DNA of 64,000 bases from Psychromicrobium silvestre (lineage in GTDB: Bacteria; Actinomycetota; Actinomycetes; Actinomycetales; Micrococcaceae): NCBI RefSeq assembly GCF_013408295.1, contig NZ_JACBYQ010000001.1, forward strand, positions 1,302,001-1,366,000, read 5' to 3'. Positions within the stretch are counted from its first letter, which is position 1; every line of letters starts with the position of its first letter. This document shows, in pieces, positions 16,343 through 24,500 of the stretch. The notes below the pieces were generated by a model. The model had not been told where the DNA came from and ran no database searches. It saw nothing but the letters and a program-made list of their open reading frames with translations. Position numbers and translations under genes: made by a program.

Positions 16343-17461
16343 ATGGAACTTGCCGCCGTCGCCAGCGCTGCTGTGCCTGGCCTGACTCCGACGGCTGCCG
16401 CCTACGAGCCTGATGACGCTGCCGACTTCGATTCGGCGGTGCTGCTCGACGCCGAGCGGAAGCGCTGGCGGGTCCGTGCGCCACGACATTTAGAGGCCAG
16501 CACTCGGTTGGAGACTGAGCTGCAGGTGCTGCGCGCCTTCAGCCCCGCCGTGCGCGCGGAGTTGCCTTTCCTGCTCCCCACCGTGGCTGGAACGGTACGG
16601 ATTGGTGAACTGACCACTTTCGTCTACTCACATTTGGCCGGTCGAACCGAAGCCGTTGAGACCTTGGCTGCTGGTGGCGCTGCGGTGGCGAAGGAAATCG
16701 GTGCCACCATGGCCGCTATCCATGATCTGCCGATCGAACTGGTGGGTTCCGCGGATCTCCCGGTGTACACCGCCAATGAATTCCGGCAGCGCCGGCTGAA
16801 TGAGCTTGATCAAGCCGCGACTACCGGGAAAATTCCGGCCTCGCTCCTGCGCCGTTGGGAGCATGCCCTGGAAGACGTGACGCTGTGGCGCTTCAACCCC
16901 AGTGTGGTGCACGGGGATCTGCATGAGGACAACATTCTGATGCAAGGCCAGCGTTTGATCGCTGTCACCGGTTGGACCGATCTACGGGTGGGCGATCCGG
17001 CGGATGATTTCGCCTGGCTGACCGCGGTGGAAGATCAAAACTTCGTCAACGCAGTGCAGGAGAGCTATGCGGAAGCTCGGGGCGAAACTCCGGACCCGCA
17101 TCTCAATCGCCGGGCGGCCCTTTCCGCCGAATTTGCCCTAGCCCAGTGGCTGGTCCGCGGCGTCGCCGCCGAGGATGCGCAGATGATTGCCGAGGCTGAG
17201 GAGATGCTGAGCACCCTGGAAGCGGATATCGCCGCCTACGGTGGCCAGCCGATCAGCGCGGAAGAACCGCCTGTAACTGCCTCGGAAACGTCCGAAGAGG
17301 CTCGGGTAACGGTTGAGTCCATTCCGGCTTCCTCCGAATCCGGCGCTGAGTCTGAGCCAGTGTCCGCCTCCGACGATGCTTCGGCGGAGGGCGAAACTTC
17401 AGCCGCTGGCGAGGACACCGACACCACCGCGCTCAAGGTGGTTCCCAGGCAAAGCGCCTAG
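16343..17461 (+). CDS. aminoglycoside/macrolide phosphotransferase-fold protein
   Basis: About 372 residues from ATG 16343 (MELAAVASAAVPG), which has an AGAAAGGTGAG site upstream. An in-frame extension to 15689 is antisense to nudC and not real. Kinase-fold features: VLLDAERKRWRVRAPRH, TFVYSHLAG, GATMAAIHDLP, and the Brenner loop VVHGDLHEDNILM. The following loop reads AVTGWTDLRVGDPADDFAWL, where a Gly stands in the position of the metal-binding Asp of the usual (V/I)-(I/D)-D-(F/W)-G loop; activity is thus doubtful. The C-terminal ~90 residues are acidic Ser/Glu/Ala-rich disorder. Substrate unknown. M. tuberculosis has a kinase-like gene near this position, as I recall. Confidence 0.8.
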   Translation: MELAAVASAAVPGLTPTAAAYEPDDAADFDSAVLLDAERKRWRVRAPRHLEASTRLETELQVLRAFSPAVRAELPFLLPTVAGTVRIGELTTFVYSHLAGRTEAVETLAAGGAAVAKEIGATMAAIHDLPIELVGSADLPVYTANEFRQRRLNELDQAATTGKIPASLLRRWEHALEDVTLWRFNPSVVHGDLHEDNILMQGQRLIAVTGWTDLRVGDPADDFAWLTAVEDQNFVNAVQESYAEARGETPDPHLNRRAALSAEFALAQWLVRGVAAEDAQMIAEAEEMLSTLEADIAAYGGQPISAEEPPVTASETSEEARVTVESIPASSESGAESEPVSASDDASAEGETSAAGEDTDTTALKVVPRQSA

Positions 17462-17757
17462 GTTTACCCCTCCCTCGCTAGCGAACCCCGAGACTCGCTT
17501 CCGGACGGCGACATTTTCGTGAGCCCCAGTAGGCATGTTGACCTCAACAGTGCCGATATTGCTCTTTAAGTCCCAGAACTCCTACTCAGCCGCCCGGCTT
17601 AAGACGCGCAACATTAGCCGTCTGAATAGACTAAAATAAGGCCATCTGCTCTTTAAATATCCCCCTCCGTTGAGACGGCCTAGCCCCTCTTCGACGGCAT
17701 ATCGAGCAGAAAATCCGTTTAACTTAGCGGGGATCCGTCGAGAGAAAGTTCCTAAAG
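17462..17757. other. long intergenic region before the RDD gene
   Basis: About 296 bases with no gene. It includes a TCGCTAGCGA dyad shortly after the kinase-fold gene and two copies of TGCTCTTTAA (17571-17580 and 17648-17657) some 77 bases apart. AATAGACTAAAATAAG at 17624-17640 is AT-rich enough for a -10 region. The start codon GTG of the RDD gene has AAAGG close upstream. A promoter region with possible paired regulator sites is the most economical view. Confidence 0.4.
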
Positions 17758-19557
17758 GTGCCTGAAGGAGTTGTCCAAGCGTCGCTATTGCGCCGTTCGT
17801 CCGCGTATCTGATCGACCTGGCGATCCTGCTCATTCCCCTACTCGCCGGAGTCTGGCTACTCGCCTCAACGGGCTTCGCCCCATCCTTAGAATTGGGGCT
17901 AGTAGGTCTGGGAGCCTTGATTTTTCTGGCCGCTCTCTACGGTCTCTTCCTCGCCTCGATGCTGAGCCGCGAAGGCCAGTCCGTTGGCAAGCGCCTCACC
18001 GGGCTCAGAGTCCTTTCGAGCAGCACCGGGCAAGCCGCGGATCTGGGCTCCACGGTGTTGCGGGGGGCGGTGTTCTTCGCCGGCATCTTAGCCCTAGGCA
18101 TTCTGCCCATCATTACTGCGATTGCGCTGATCAAAAAGCGGCCCGACGCCGAGTTGAGCTATCACCGCCTGGCCGGAAGCCGGGTGCTCGATATCCGCGC
18201 CGGAGTTGACCCACTGAATCAGGAACCGGCGTATTACCCTCCTTATCCGGAGCAGTGGGCGAGCCCTGCCGAATTGGCTCCCATCGCCGTCTTCCCTCCC
18301 GCCGCCCCCTATGCCTCCACCCATTTGGCAGCGCCAGCGGTGCCGGATCGTGGTCAAACCGAGAACGCGGCCTCGCAGCCTAAGAAGGCTGGGGCCGCTC
18401 GCTGGGCTGTGCCGCTGGGACAAGCGGTAGCGATGATCGCTGTTCTCGGCCTGCTCTCTTCCGGCGTGGCTTGGGGAGCATCTGCGCTTCAACCCCGCCC
18501 TCCGGTGCAGGGAGATTCAACCGAGTTTAGTGCTGCTGTATTGGCTCAAAAGGTCGTCCCGCTCTCGAATTATTCCGGTCCAGGCTTCCCCGGTTACGCC
18601 CAAGGACCAGCCTGGCACCAGAAGGTCTCGCCAAATGCCGTCACCATCTCGGTGCAAGCCGGCACCTTCATTTTCGATAACCGAACCCTGAGCATCTTGA
18701 ACAATGCCACCGGCAAGAAACTCTCCACCCAGGTACTCGATGGCAAAGTCGATGTGGCTCAAGAAACCGAGTTCGACGGCGAACGCGGGCTGATGTGGAA
18801 GATTGGCAACACGCTGCGCGCCTGGACTCCGAAGATGGGAACCAAGCCCGCGCTAAAGGTGTCCATCCCTGCCGAGTCAAAAATCAGCGCAGCCGGTTCA
18901 AATCTGATGATCCAATTCCCGAATGGAAAAATCTACACCCTGACCAAAACGGGCCTCCTACAGCTAACGGTTCCTGCCGACGAGGAAGCCATCGGCGTGG
19001 ACGGCAACAAATTGCTCAGCGCCAAGTTCTCCGGCCCGCTGGCCATCAGTAGCCCGAATGGCAAGGAACATGCCACGGTAACCCTGAAAGCCCCTCAGGA
19101 GGGGCAGCAGATCGTTGACTGGGTCACCGTGGGGCATGGACTCGCCATCCTGACCTGGTCAGAGCTGCCGGAGAGCAAGGAACCAGCGAACCCGATCACC
19201 GTGGCTGTCTACCGCGAGGCCACCGGAGAACTACTCTCCACTCTGCCAACCACCCGAGCCAGGATCGATGAAAGTCCCACTTGGTTGAGGGGGCAGGGTT
19301 TCGCCTGGGCAAGTTATGCAAATTATATTTATGATTTATCTACTGGATGGCCTATATTAGATGTGAAAGCGCAGGGAATCGACCTTTCAGGTATTTTCGC
19401 CGACGGCATCGCGGGCGAAAAAGAGCAAGGGCCGGTGTTCCTACAGCAAGACAATTCTTGGATCTACGCGGCAGTGACTCCTCTGGCCATCACCGGGGGC
19501 GGTGTCATTGTCCGCACTAAGGACAATGAGCTGCAGCGATTTACCAGCACCGGCTAG
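17758..19557 (+). CDS. RDD domain membrane protein with large C-terminal outer domain
   Basis: 599 residues from a GTG start. The N-terminal ~150 residues are an RDD domain with three membrane segments (LIDLAILLIPLLAGVWLLAS, LVGLGALIFLAALYGLFLAS, GAVFFAGILALGILPIITAI) and the SVGKRLTGLRVL loop. A Pro/Ala-rich linker and a fourth anchor (QAVAMIAVLGLLSSGVAWGAS, near 220-240) follow, and then ~350 residues of repeated beta strands (FDNRTLSILNNATGK, KVDVAQETEFDGERGLMWKIGNTLRAW) that look like a PQQ/WD-type propeller outside the membrane. Likely part of an envelope complex with the next two genes. A short AT-rich codon patch lies at about 19311-19375. Confidence 0.75.
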   Translation: MPEGVVQASLLRRSSAYLIDLAILLIPLLAGVWLLASTGFAPSLELGLVGLGALIFLAALYGLFLASMLSREGQSVGKRLTGLRVLSSSTGQAADLGSTVLRGAVFFAGILALGILPIITAIALIKKRPDAELSYHRLAGSRVLDIRAGVDPLNQEPAYYPPYPEQWASPAELAPIAVFPPAAPYASTHLAAPAVPDRGQTENAASQPKKAGAARWAVPLGQAVAMIAVLGLLSSGVAWGASALQPRPPVQGDSTEFSAAVLAQKVVPLSNYSGPGFPGYAQGPAWHQKVSPNAVTISVQAGTFIFDNRTLSILNNATGKKLSTQVLDGKVDVAQETEFDGERGLMWKIGNTLRAWTPKMGTKPALKVSIPAESKISAAGSNLMIQFPNGKIYTLTKTGLLQLTVPADEEAIGVDGNKLLSAKFSGPLAISSPNGKEHATVTLKAPQEGQQIVDWVTVGHGLAILTWSELPESKEPANPITVAVYREATGELLSTLPTTRARIDESPTWLRGQGFAWASYANYIYDLSTGWPILDVKAQGIDLSGIFADGIAGEKEQGPVFLQQDNSWIYAAVTPLAITGGGVIVRTKDNELQRFTSTG

Positions 19558-19600
19558 TCGCAGCAGTCTCGAAGCGCATCATCGAGACACCGGAGCGAGA

Positions 19601-21391
19601 ATGAATAAGGAAACAAAGATCATCAGGGCTACTTTGTCCGGATTGATTGCCGGAGCTCTGCTGCTAACCCCTGCGGTAGTGGCCCAGGCAAATAATCCGG
19701 CCCGGCCCAGCCAGGCCGCTGCCCCGGAAACCGCTGCAGCTGCGGGTGCCCCGGTCAGCAACGCCAATAGTCCGTCCGTGCCGCCGGCTTCTACTACCCC
19801 TGGCTCTGGTGCTCAGGCTTCTGGTGCTCAGGCTTCTACTACCCCGGATTCCAGTGTTCCGCAGCCTGCGACCACTCAGCCGTCAGCGGTTCAACAAGTG
19901 GCCGCCACGCCGTCGCCCACCATTTCTCAGCAGACGCCGGCAGCACCCCTTGCGGCCACCCCCACAGCGAAAGCACCCCTTGCGGCTAAGGCTCCACAGC
20001 AGAGTGCTACGCCTCAAGCCTTGACCTCTTCAACTATCACGGTCACGCTCAGCAAGAACACCACCAAGCCCGGCCAAACCGTGGTAGGAACCGTCGGTGG
20101 ACTGACCGCAACGGATCCGGCCACCGTGACCTTAGTGGCTCAGCAAACAGCGGGACCGCAGCCCAGCGATTTTGTCTGCGATCCGATCCCAGCCGGTGCC
20201 GCACCGAACATCAATTGCGTCCTACCGGTCGATCAGCCCGAGGGCACCTACCACGTGGTGGTCACTCAGCCCGATGCCCTGGGAGTCCCCCAGAGCGGCA
20301 GCTCCGAGGATCTCTATGTGCTGAATGTGGATACTTACAATCCGCAAATCGCTGCTCCCAGTTTGCCGATTGTCCCTGGTTCCACCGGCACCTTGACCGG
20401 CACCGGCTACAGCCCGGGTAGCCAGGTCAAAATCAGCACGGACGCGGTCCGGATTCCGGGCGGCACCGCAACCATCGACGCCAGCGGAAACTTCAGCTTC
20501 ACCCTCCAGCCCGGCCCCTTCACTCAGGAGGGCGCGCACACGGTAACGGTAGTTGACCAGACCACGGGGGTTACGCGAGAAGCCACCATCTATGTTCTGC
20601 GAGCCAGTGGAAATCTTCAGCTCAGCGTCAATACCGGTGTTGAAGGGGGCTATTCGACCAATGTGACTGGAGATAGCTTCTCCGACGGTAGCTACCAGGT
20701 CGATCTGAAGCTTTATTCTTCGGACGGCGCAACAGTCGTTGCCGATCTTGCCAGCGGCGTTCAGATCTCCAATAATGCCTTCTCGGCGACTCCGGTCAGC
20801 GTCCCAGCAACGGCCGCTGAGGGCCTTTACCAAGTCTCGGCAACCACCACCGATCCGGATAGCGGCCAAGTCATCCGATTGGCCGCTACTTGGCTAGCGG
20901 TCTTCCCGAAAACGAAGACCGTGGCTGCTCCCCCGCAAATCATTGAGAAACCGGTCTACGTGACGGTGCCAGCCGCTCCGGCTCCTGCACCGCTGCCGAT
21001 TGCTCCGGTTATCAAGGTCCAGGCAGCAGCTCCGGCTCCGCTGCCTGCCTTGATCCATCAGGCTACAACCACGCTCAGCGATGACCCCTTCGGCCTGAAG
21101 GCGGATGCTGCGGCCAAACAACTGCCGAACCTCAACAGCAGCAGCCCCACGGTCAAACCGGGCGCAGGCAGCGTCTCAGCCGACCCCACCCCCCAGAAAC
21201 CCTCCCCAGAGCAGAGTGGCGGCAGCAGCACTGCTCAGGGCGCACCGCTCAGCGGAACCCAGATCGTCCAGTCCAGTCAGGACATTTGGCCGCTGATCTG
21301 GGTGGGCCTGATCTTTATCCTGATCGGTCTTATCCTGGGCTATATCATCGCCCTAGCCGGAACCCGTAGGAACAGGCAGGCGGCGCACTAG
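19601..21391 (+). CDS. Pro/Ala/Thr-rich surface protein with signal peptide and C-terminal anchor
   Basis: 596 residues from ATG 19601. Signal peptide MNKETKIIRATLSGLIAGAL then LLLTPAVVAQA. Residues ~30-165 are Pro/Ala/Thr/Gln-rich, cell-wall-spanning in style. Two or more Ig-like beta domains follow (TITVTLSKNTTKPGQTVVGTVGG, PIVPGSTGTLTGTGYSPGSQVKIS, GNLQLSVNTGVEGGYSTNVTG). Near the end come a second Pro-rich stretch, one membrane helix (WPLIWVGLIFILIGLILGYI) and a basic tail RRNRQAAH. No LPxTG motif, so it is held by the helix itself rather than by sortase. It sits 43 bases after the RDD gene and likely shares its transcript. An adhesion or envelope structural role is inferred. Confidence 0.75.
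   Translation: MNKETKIIRATLSGLIAGALLLTPAVVAQANNPARPSQAAAPETAAAAGAPVSNANSPSVPPASTTPGSGAQASGAQASTTPDSSVPQPATTQPSAVQQVAATPSPTISQQTPAAPLAATPTAKAPLAAKAPQQSATPQALTSSTITVTLSKNTTKPGQTVVGTVGGLTATDPATVTLVAQQTAGPQPSDFVCDPIPAGAAPNINCVLPVDQPEGTYHVVVTQPDALGVPQSGSSEDLYVLNVDTYNPQIAAPSLPIVPGSTGTLTGTGYSPGSQVKISTDAVRIPGGTATIDASGNFSFTLQPGPFTQEGAHTVTVVDQTTGVTREATIYVLRASGNLQLSVNTGVEGGYSTNVTGDSFSDGSYQVDLKLYSSDGATVVADLASGVQISNNAFSATPVSVPATAAEGLYQVSATTTDPDSGQVIRLAATWLAVFPKTKTVAAPPQIIEKPVYVTVPAAPAPAPLPIAPVIKVQAAAPAPLPALIHQATTTLSDDPFGLKADAAAKQLPNLNSSSPTVKPGAGSVSADPTPQKPSPEQSGGSSTAQGAPLSGTQIVQSSQDIWPLIWVGLIFILIGLILGYIIALAGTRRNRQAAH
19805..19834 (+). repeat. two-copy 15-bp tandem repeat in surface protein gene
   Basis: TCTGGTGCTCAGGCT occurs twice in a row (19805-19819, 19820-19834), encoding SGAQA twice inside the Pro/Ala/Thr-rich region. 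Such in-frame units can vary in copy number between strains. Confidence 0.8.
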
Positions 21392-21412
21392 GCGCTCAGT
21401 CCTTCACACTCC

Positions 21413-21464
21413 ACAAAAGAGGGCTGGCGAACCGAATGATTCGGTTCGCCAGCCCCACTTTTGT
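21413..21464. terminator. bidirectional intrinsic terminator
   Basis: A 17-bp perfect stem (GGGCTGGCGAACCGAAT and complement, 21421-21437 with 21439-21455) is flanked by ACAAAAG on the left and CTTTTGT on the right, giving a U-rich tail on both strands. It lies between the convergent surface-protein and FHA-ATPase genes and can end both transcripts. Confidence 0.9.
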
Positions 21465-21515
21465 GTCCTTGGATTCTGTCTACCAAAGGCCCCACTCAGC
21501 AGGCCAGGCCCGGGC

Positions 21516-24500
21516 TCAGGCTTGCGCTACCTGCACGGTCAGCAACTGACCGCTGCCACTATTGAGCAGTGCCCGCCCCATTACCGCGTTGTTCTGGCCG
21601 ACCATCGACTTACTCAGCGAAGCGCCGATCAGCGCGCCACTGAGGGTGGAGGACGGTGCCAATAAGGCACCATTGCGATTATTGCGAACATCAACCTGCC
21701 AGCCGCTGAACCCACTGCCGAAGTCATCGATATGACCGGCCACGAGTAGTGCCCGACTCGTCGCTGAACAGCTCCGGACGTACTGTCGGAGCCACTCCTT
21801 CAGACCCGGCTCTCCCACCAACTCGGCATCGTCCAGCACCAGCACCACAGGGCGACCCTGATTAGCCGTAAGCTCTTCGAGTTGTGAAGGCGCGACGTCG
21901 GCGGACTCCAGCACCGCCCGAACCCCCGGCCGCTCCGCGAGAGCGCGCAAAGGAGAGGACCGCGGGGTGAGGATCACCAGTTCCGACCCTTGCCTCAGCA
22001 GAGAGCACGCGAGGGACACCAAGGCGGTACTCCGCCCGCTGCGCGGTGGACCAGCCACCAGGAAGGTCGGTGCCCCATCGGCCAAATCCACTCCGATGGC
22101 AGCCGTATTGTCGCCACCCACCCCGAGCATTGCCCAGAGTGGCGACGCGTTGGGGGTGCGAGTGGCCCACGCCTCATCGAAACCAATGCTCTGAGGAAGC
22201 GCCTCAAGCCGAAACGGTCGATGCCAGATTTCTTGCCCCGATCCCAACTGCGCGGCCTCTACTCGCTGCCCGATGCTACGCAGGGCCTCGGCTTGGGCTT
22301 GGCCGGAGGGCTCGTCGCTGAGCAGCGCGATCTGGGTTTCCACGATTCCCTCCACCGCATAGGCGCGACCGGCCGGAATGTTATCGGGCATCTTCCTCGG
22401 CTGGAGTCCCGCCAAGGAGTAATCGGCCTTATCGGAGAAGCGCAGCACCAGCTTGCTCTCCACGAGGGAGGACATTCTGGTGTTAAGCAGTTGCTTATCA
22501 CCCGTGATCACGAAGTGAATACCGGCCTGTGCGCCTTCGCGGAGCAGGTTGATCAATCGATCCACCAACACCCCCGCCCCAGAATCACCGAGGGTGGACA
22601 TGAAGCCTTCCCATTGATCGAAAAGTACCACCAGATGTGGCAAACGCTCACCGGCAAAACTATTGGCCCGCTGTTCGACGATCCCGGCAAAGCCGTGCTG
22701 AGACATGACCTGCTGGCGTCGAGCCAGCTCCTCACCCAGCCATTCCACCAGACGCTCCACCCGTTCTGTCTGCAATCTGGTCGCCACCGCGCCAGTATGC
22801 GGCAATTTTGAGACCGGCAGCAGTGCACCGTTCCCAAAATCCAAGCCATAGAGGTGAATATCGTTGACCGAAGTGCTGGCGGCAATCGAACCTGCGATGG
22901 TGCGCAAAGCCTGCGAGCGCCCGGATCGGGCGGAGCCAACAATGTAGAGATGGTTGAAGGTCTGGAAGTCTAGGCAATTCGCCCGCTGATCTTGCAGGGC
23001 AGGCAAGTCCTCCAATCCGAAGGCCACCGGCGGAATGGTTCCTGCCGAAGCCTCCGGAAGGGGAAGATCTTCCAGCACGAGCTGAGTTGGCAGGGCGGGG
23101 AGCCATGGACTGTGTTGTTTACCCATCCTCAACTGGGTGGAAGCCTCATTAATAGCGGAGACCAGCACTGCCAGATCGGTCAGTTCTTCCTCGGTTGAGC
23201 TCGTTTGACTCAGCGGACCATCAGCCGGGCTACCCAACTTCTCCCAGGGCATGAGGGAAGCTTTCGGAACCTGCCGCTCGGTCTCTCCTACACCCGGCCT
23301 CCGGCCGCCCACCCTGGCCGCTTGGAATGGCACCAGCGAGGCCGCGCCGGAACGCACATATCCTCGACCGGGCGCGTTCGGGGAGATCTTGGCTGCCTCC
23401 GGCGAGTTCAGCACATCAGAGCTATCCCCCGCATCGGTCACCCGGAGTGCAATCCGCAGATTCGAGTTAGCCCTAATATCTGCGGAGACGGCACCGCTGG
23501 GCCGCTGGGTGGCCAGAATCAAATGGATGCCTAGGGAACGCCCACGCTGAGCGATATTCACCAGGCCTTCGATGAAGTCGGGGAGCTCGGCCTTCATCGC
23601 GGCGAACTCATCGATCACGATCATTAGCCGTGGCATCCGGGGCATCCCGCGATCCCGATCCGCCAATACCGTGTAGTCCTCAATGTCCTTGGCTCCCACA
23701 GCGGAGAGTTGGTGCTCGCGACGGCGCAACTCGGCGGAGAGCGAAGCCATTGCCCGTTCCACTAGGTGGGTGTCAAGATCGGTCACCATGCCGACCGTAT
23801 GTGGCAGATTGGCGCAGTCCTTGAAGGCCGCACCACCCTTATAGTCGATGAGCACGAAGGTCATTTCATCGGGCCGATTGGCGGCCGCCAGCGAAGCAAC
23901 CAAGGTTTGCAGTAACTCGGATTTTCCCGAGCCAGTGGTACCGGCAATCAAACCGTGCGGTCCGTCCTTCCGCAGGTCGATGCCGAAGGGGCCGTCCAAG
24001 GAGACGCCGATAATTGCCTCCGTGGTCCGGCCCGAAGCTAGCCAGCGCGGCACCAGGGCATCAGCACTCGGCGGCTCTAAACCGAGCACCTCCAGAAGGC
24101 GGGCCGAGTTCGGCAGCACGGAGTCGCCGTCGTCGGAAGCATCCCGCACCGGAGCCAGCGCCCTACCCACCCAGGCAAACCATTCCGCGGGTGCAGTATC
24201 CCGTCTGATGCCCTGAATTGGCTGCTCCCGCTGCTGAGCGAGGGTCCATTCGCTGCCTTCCTTTCCCGGCAGGCGGGACTGACTGAACACCGCATTGCAT
24301 TCCTCGGGCAGCAGCCGCTCCTCAGCATCCAAGCAGACAGCGTAAATTCCCACCGCGGCGCCCGCTGCCAAGATCTGAGCGATGCCGGGCAAGGCTCGCA
24401 GCCGTCGAGCACCGTCCAAAACCACCACGATATCCGGCTCATCAATAACTGCCTCGCGATTGTTCTCTTTGGCTTGGATGCGCCTATTAATAGTGGCCGA

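Noticed and set aside
19601-21391. Sortase-anchored (LPxTG) surface protein
   Set aside because: No LPxTG-like motif precedes the C-terminal helix; the protein seems held by the helix alone.
21990-22811. Plus-strand 273-codon frame
   Set aside because: Shadow of the third ATPase domain of the EssC-like gene; no plausible protein features.
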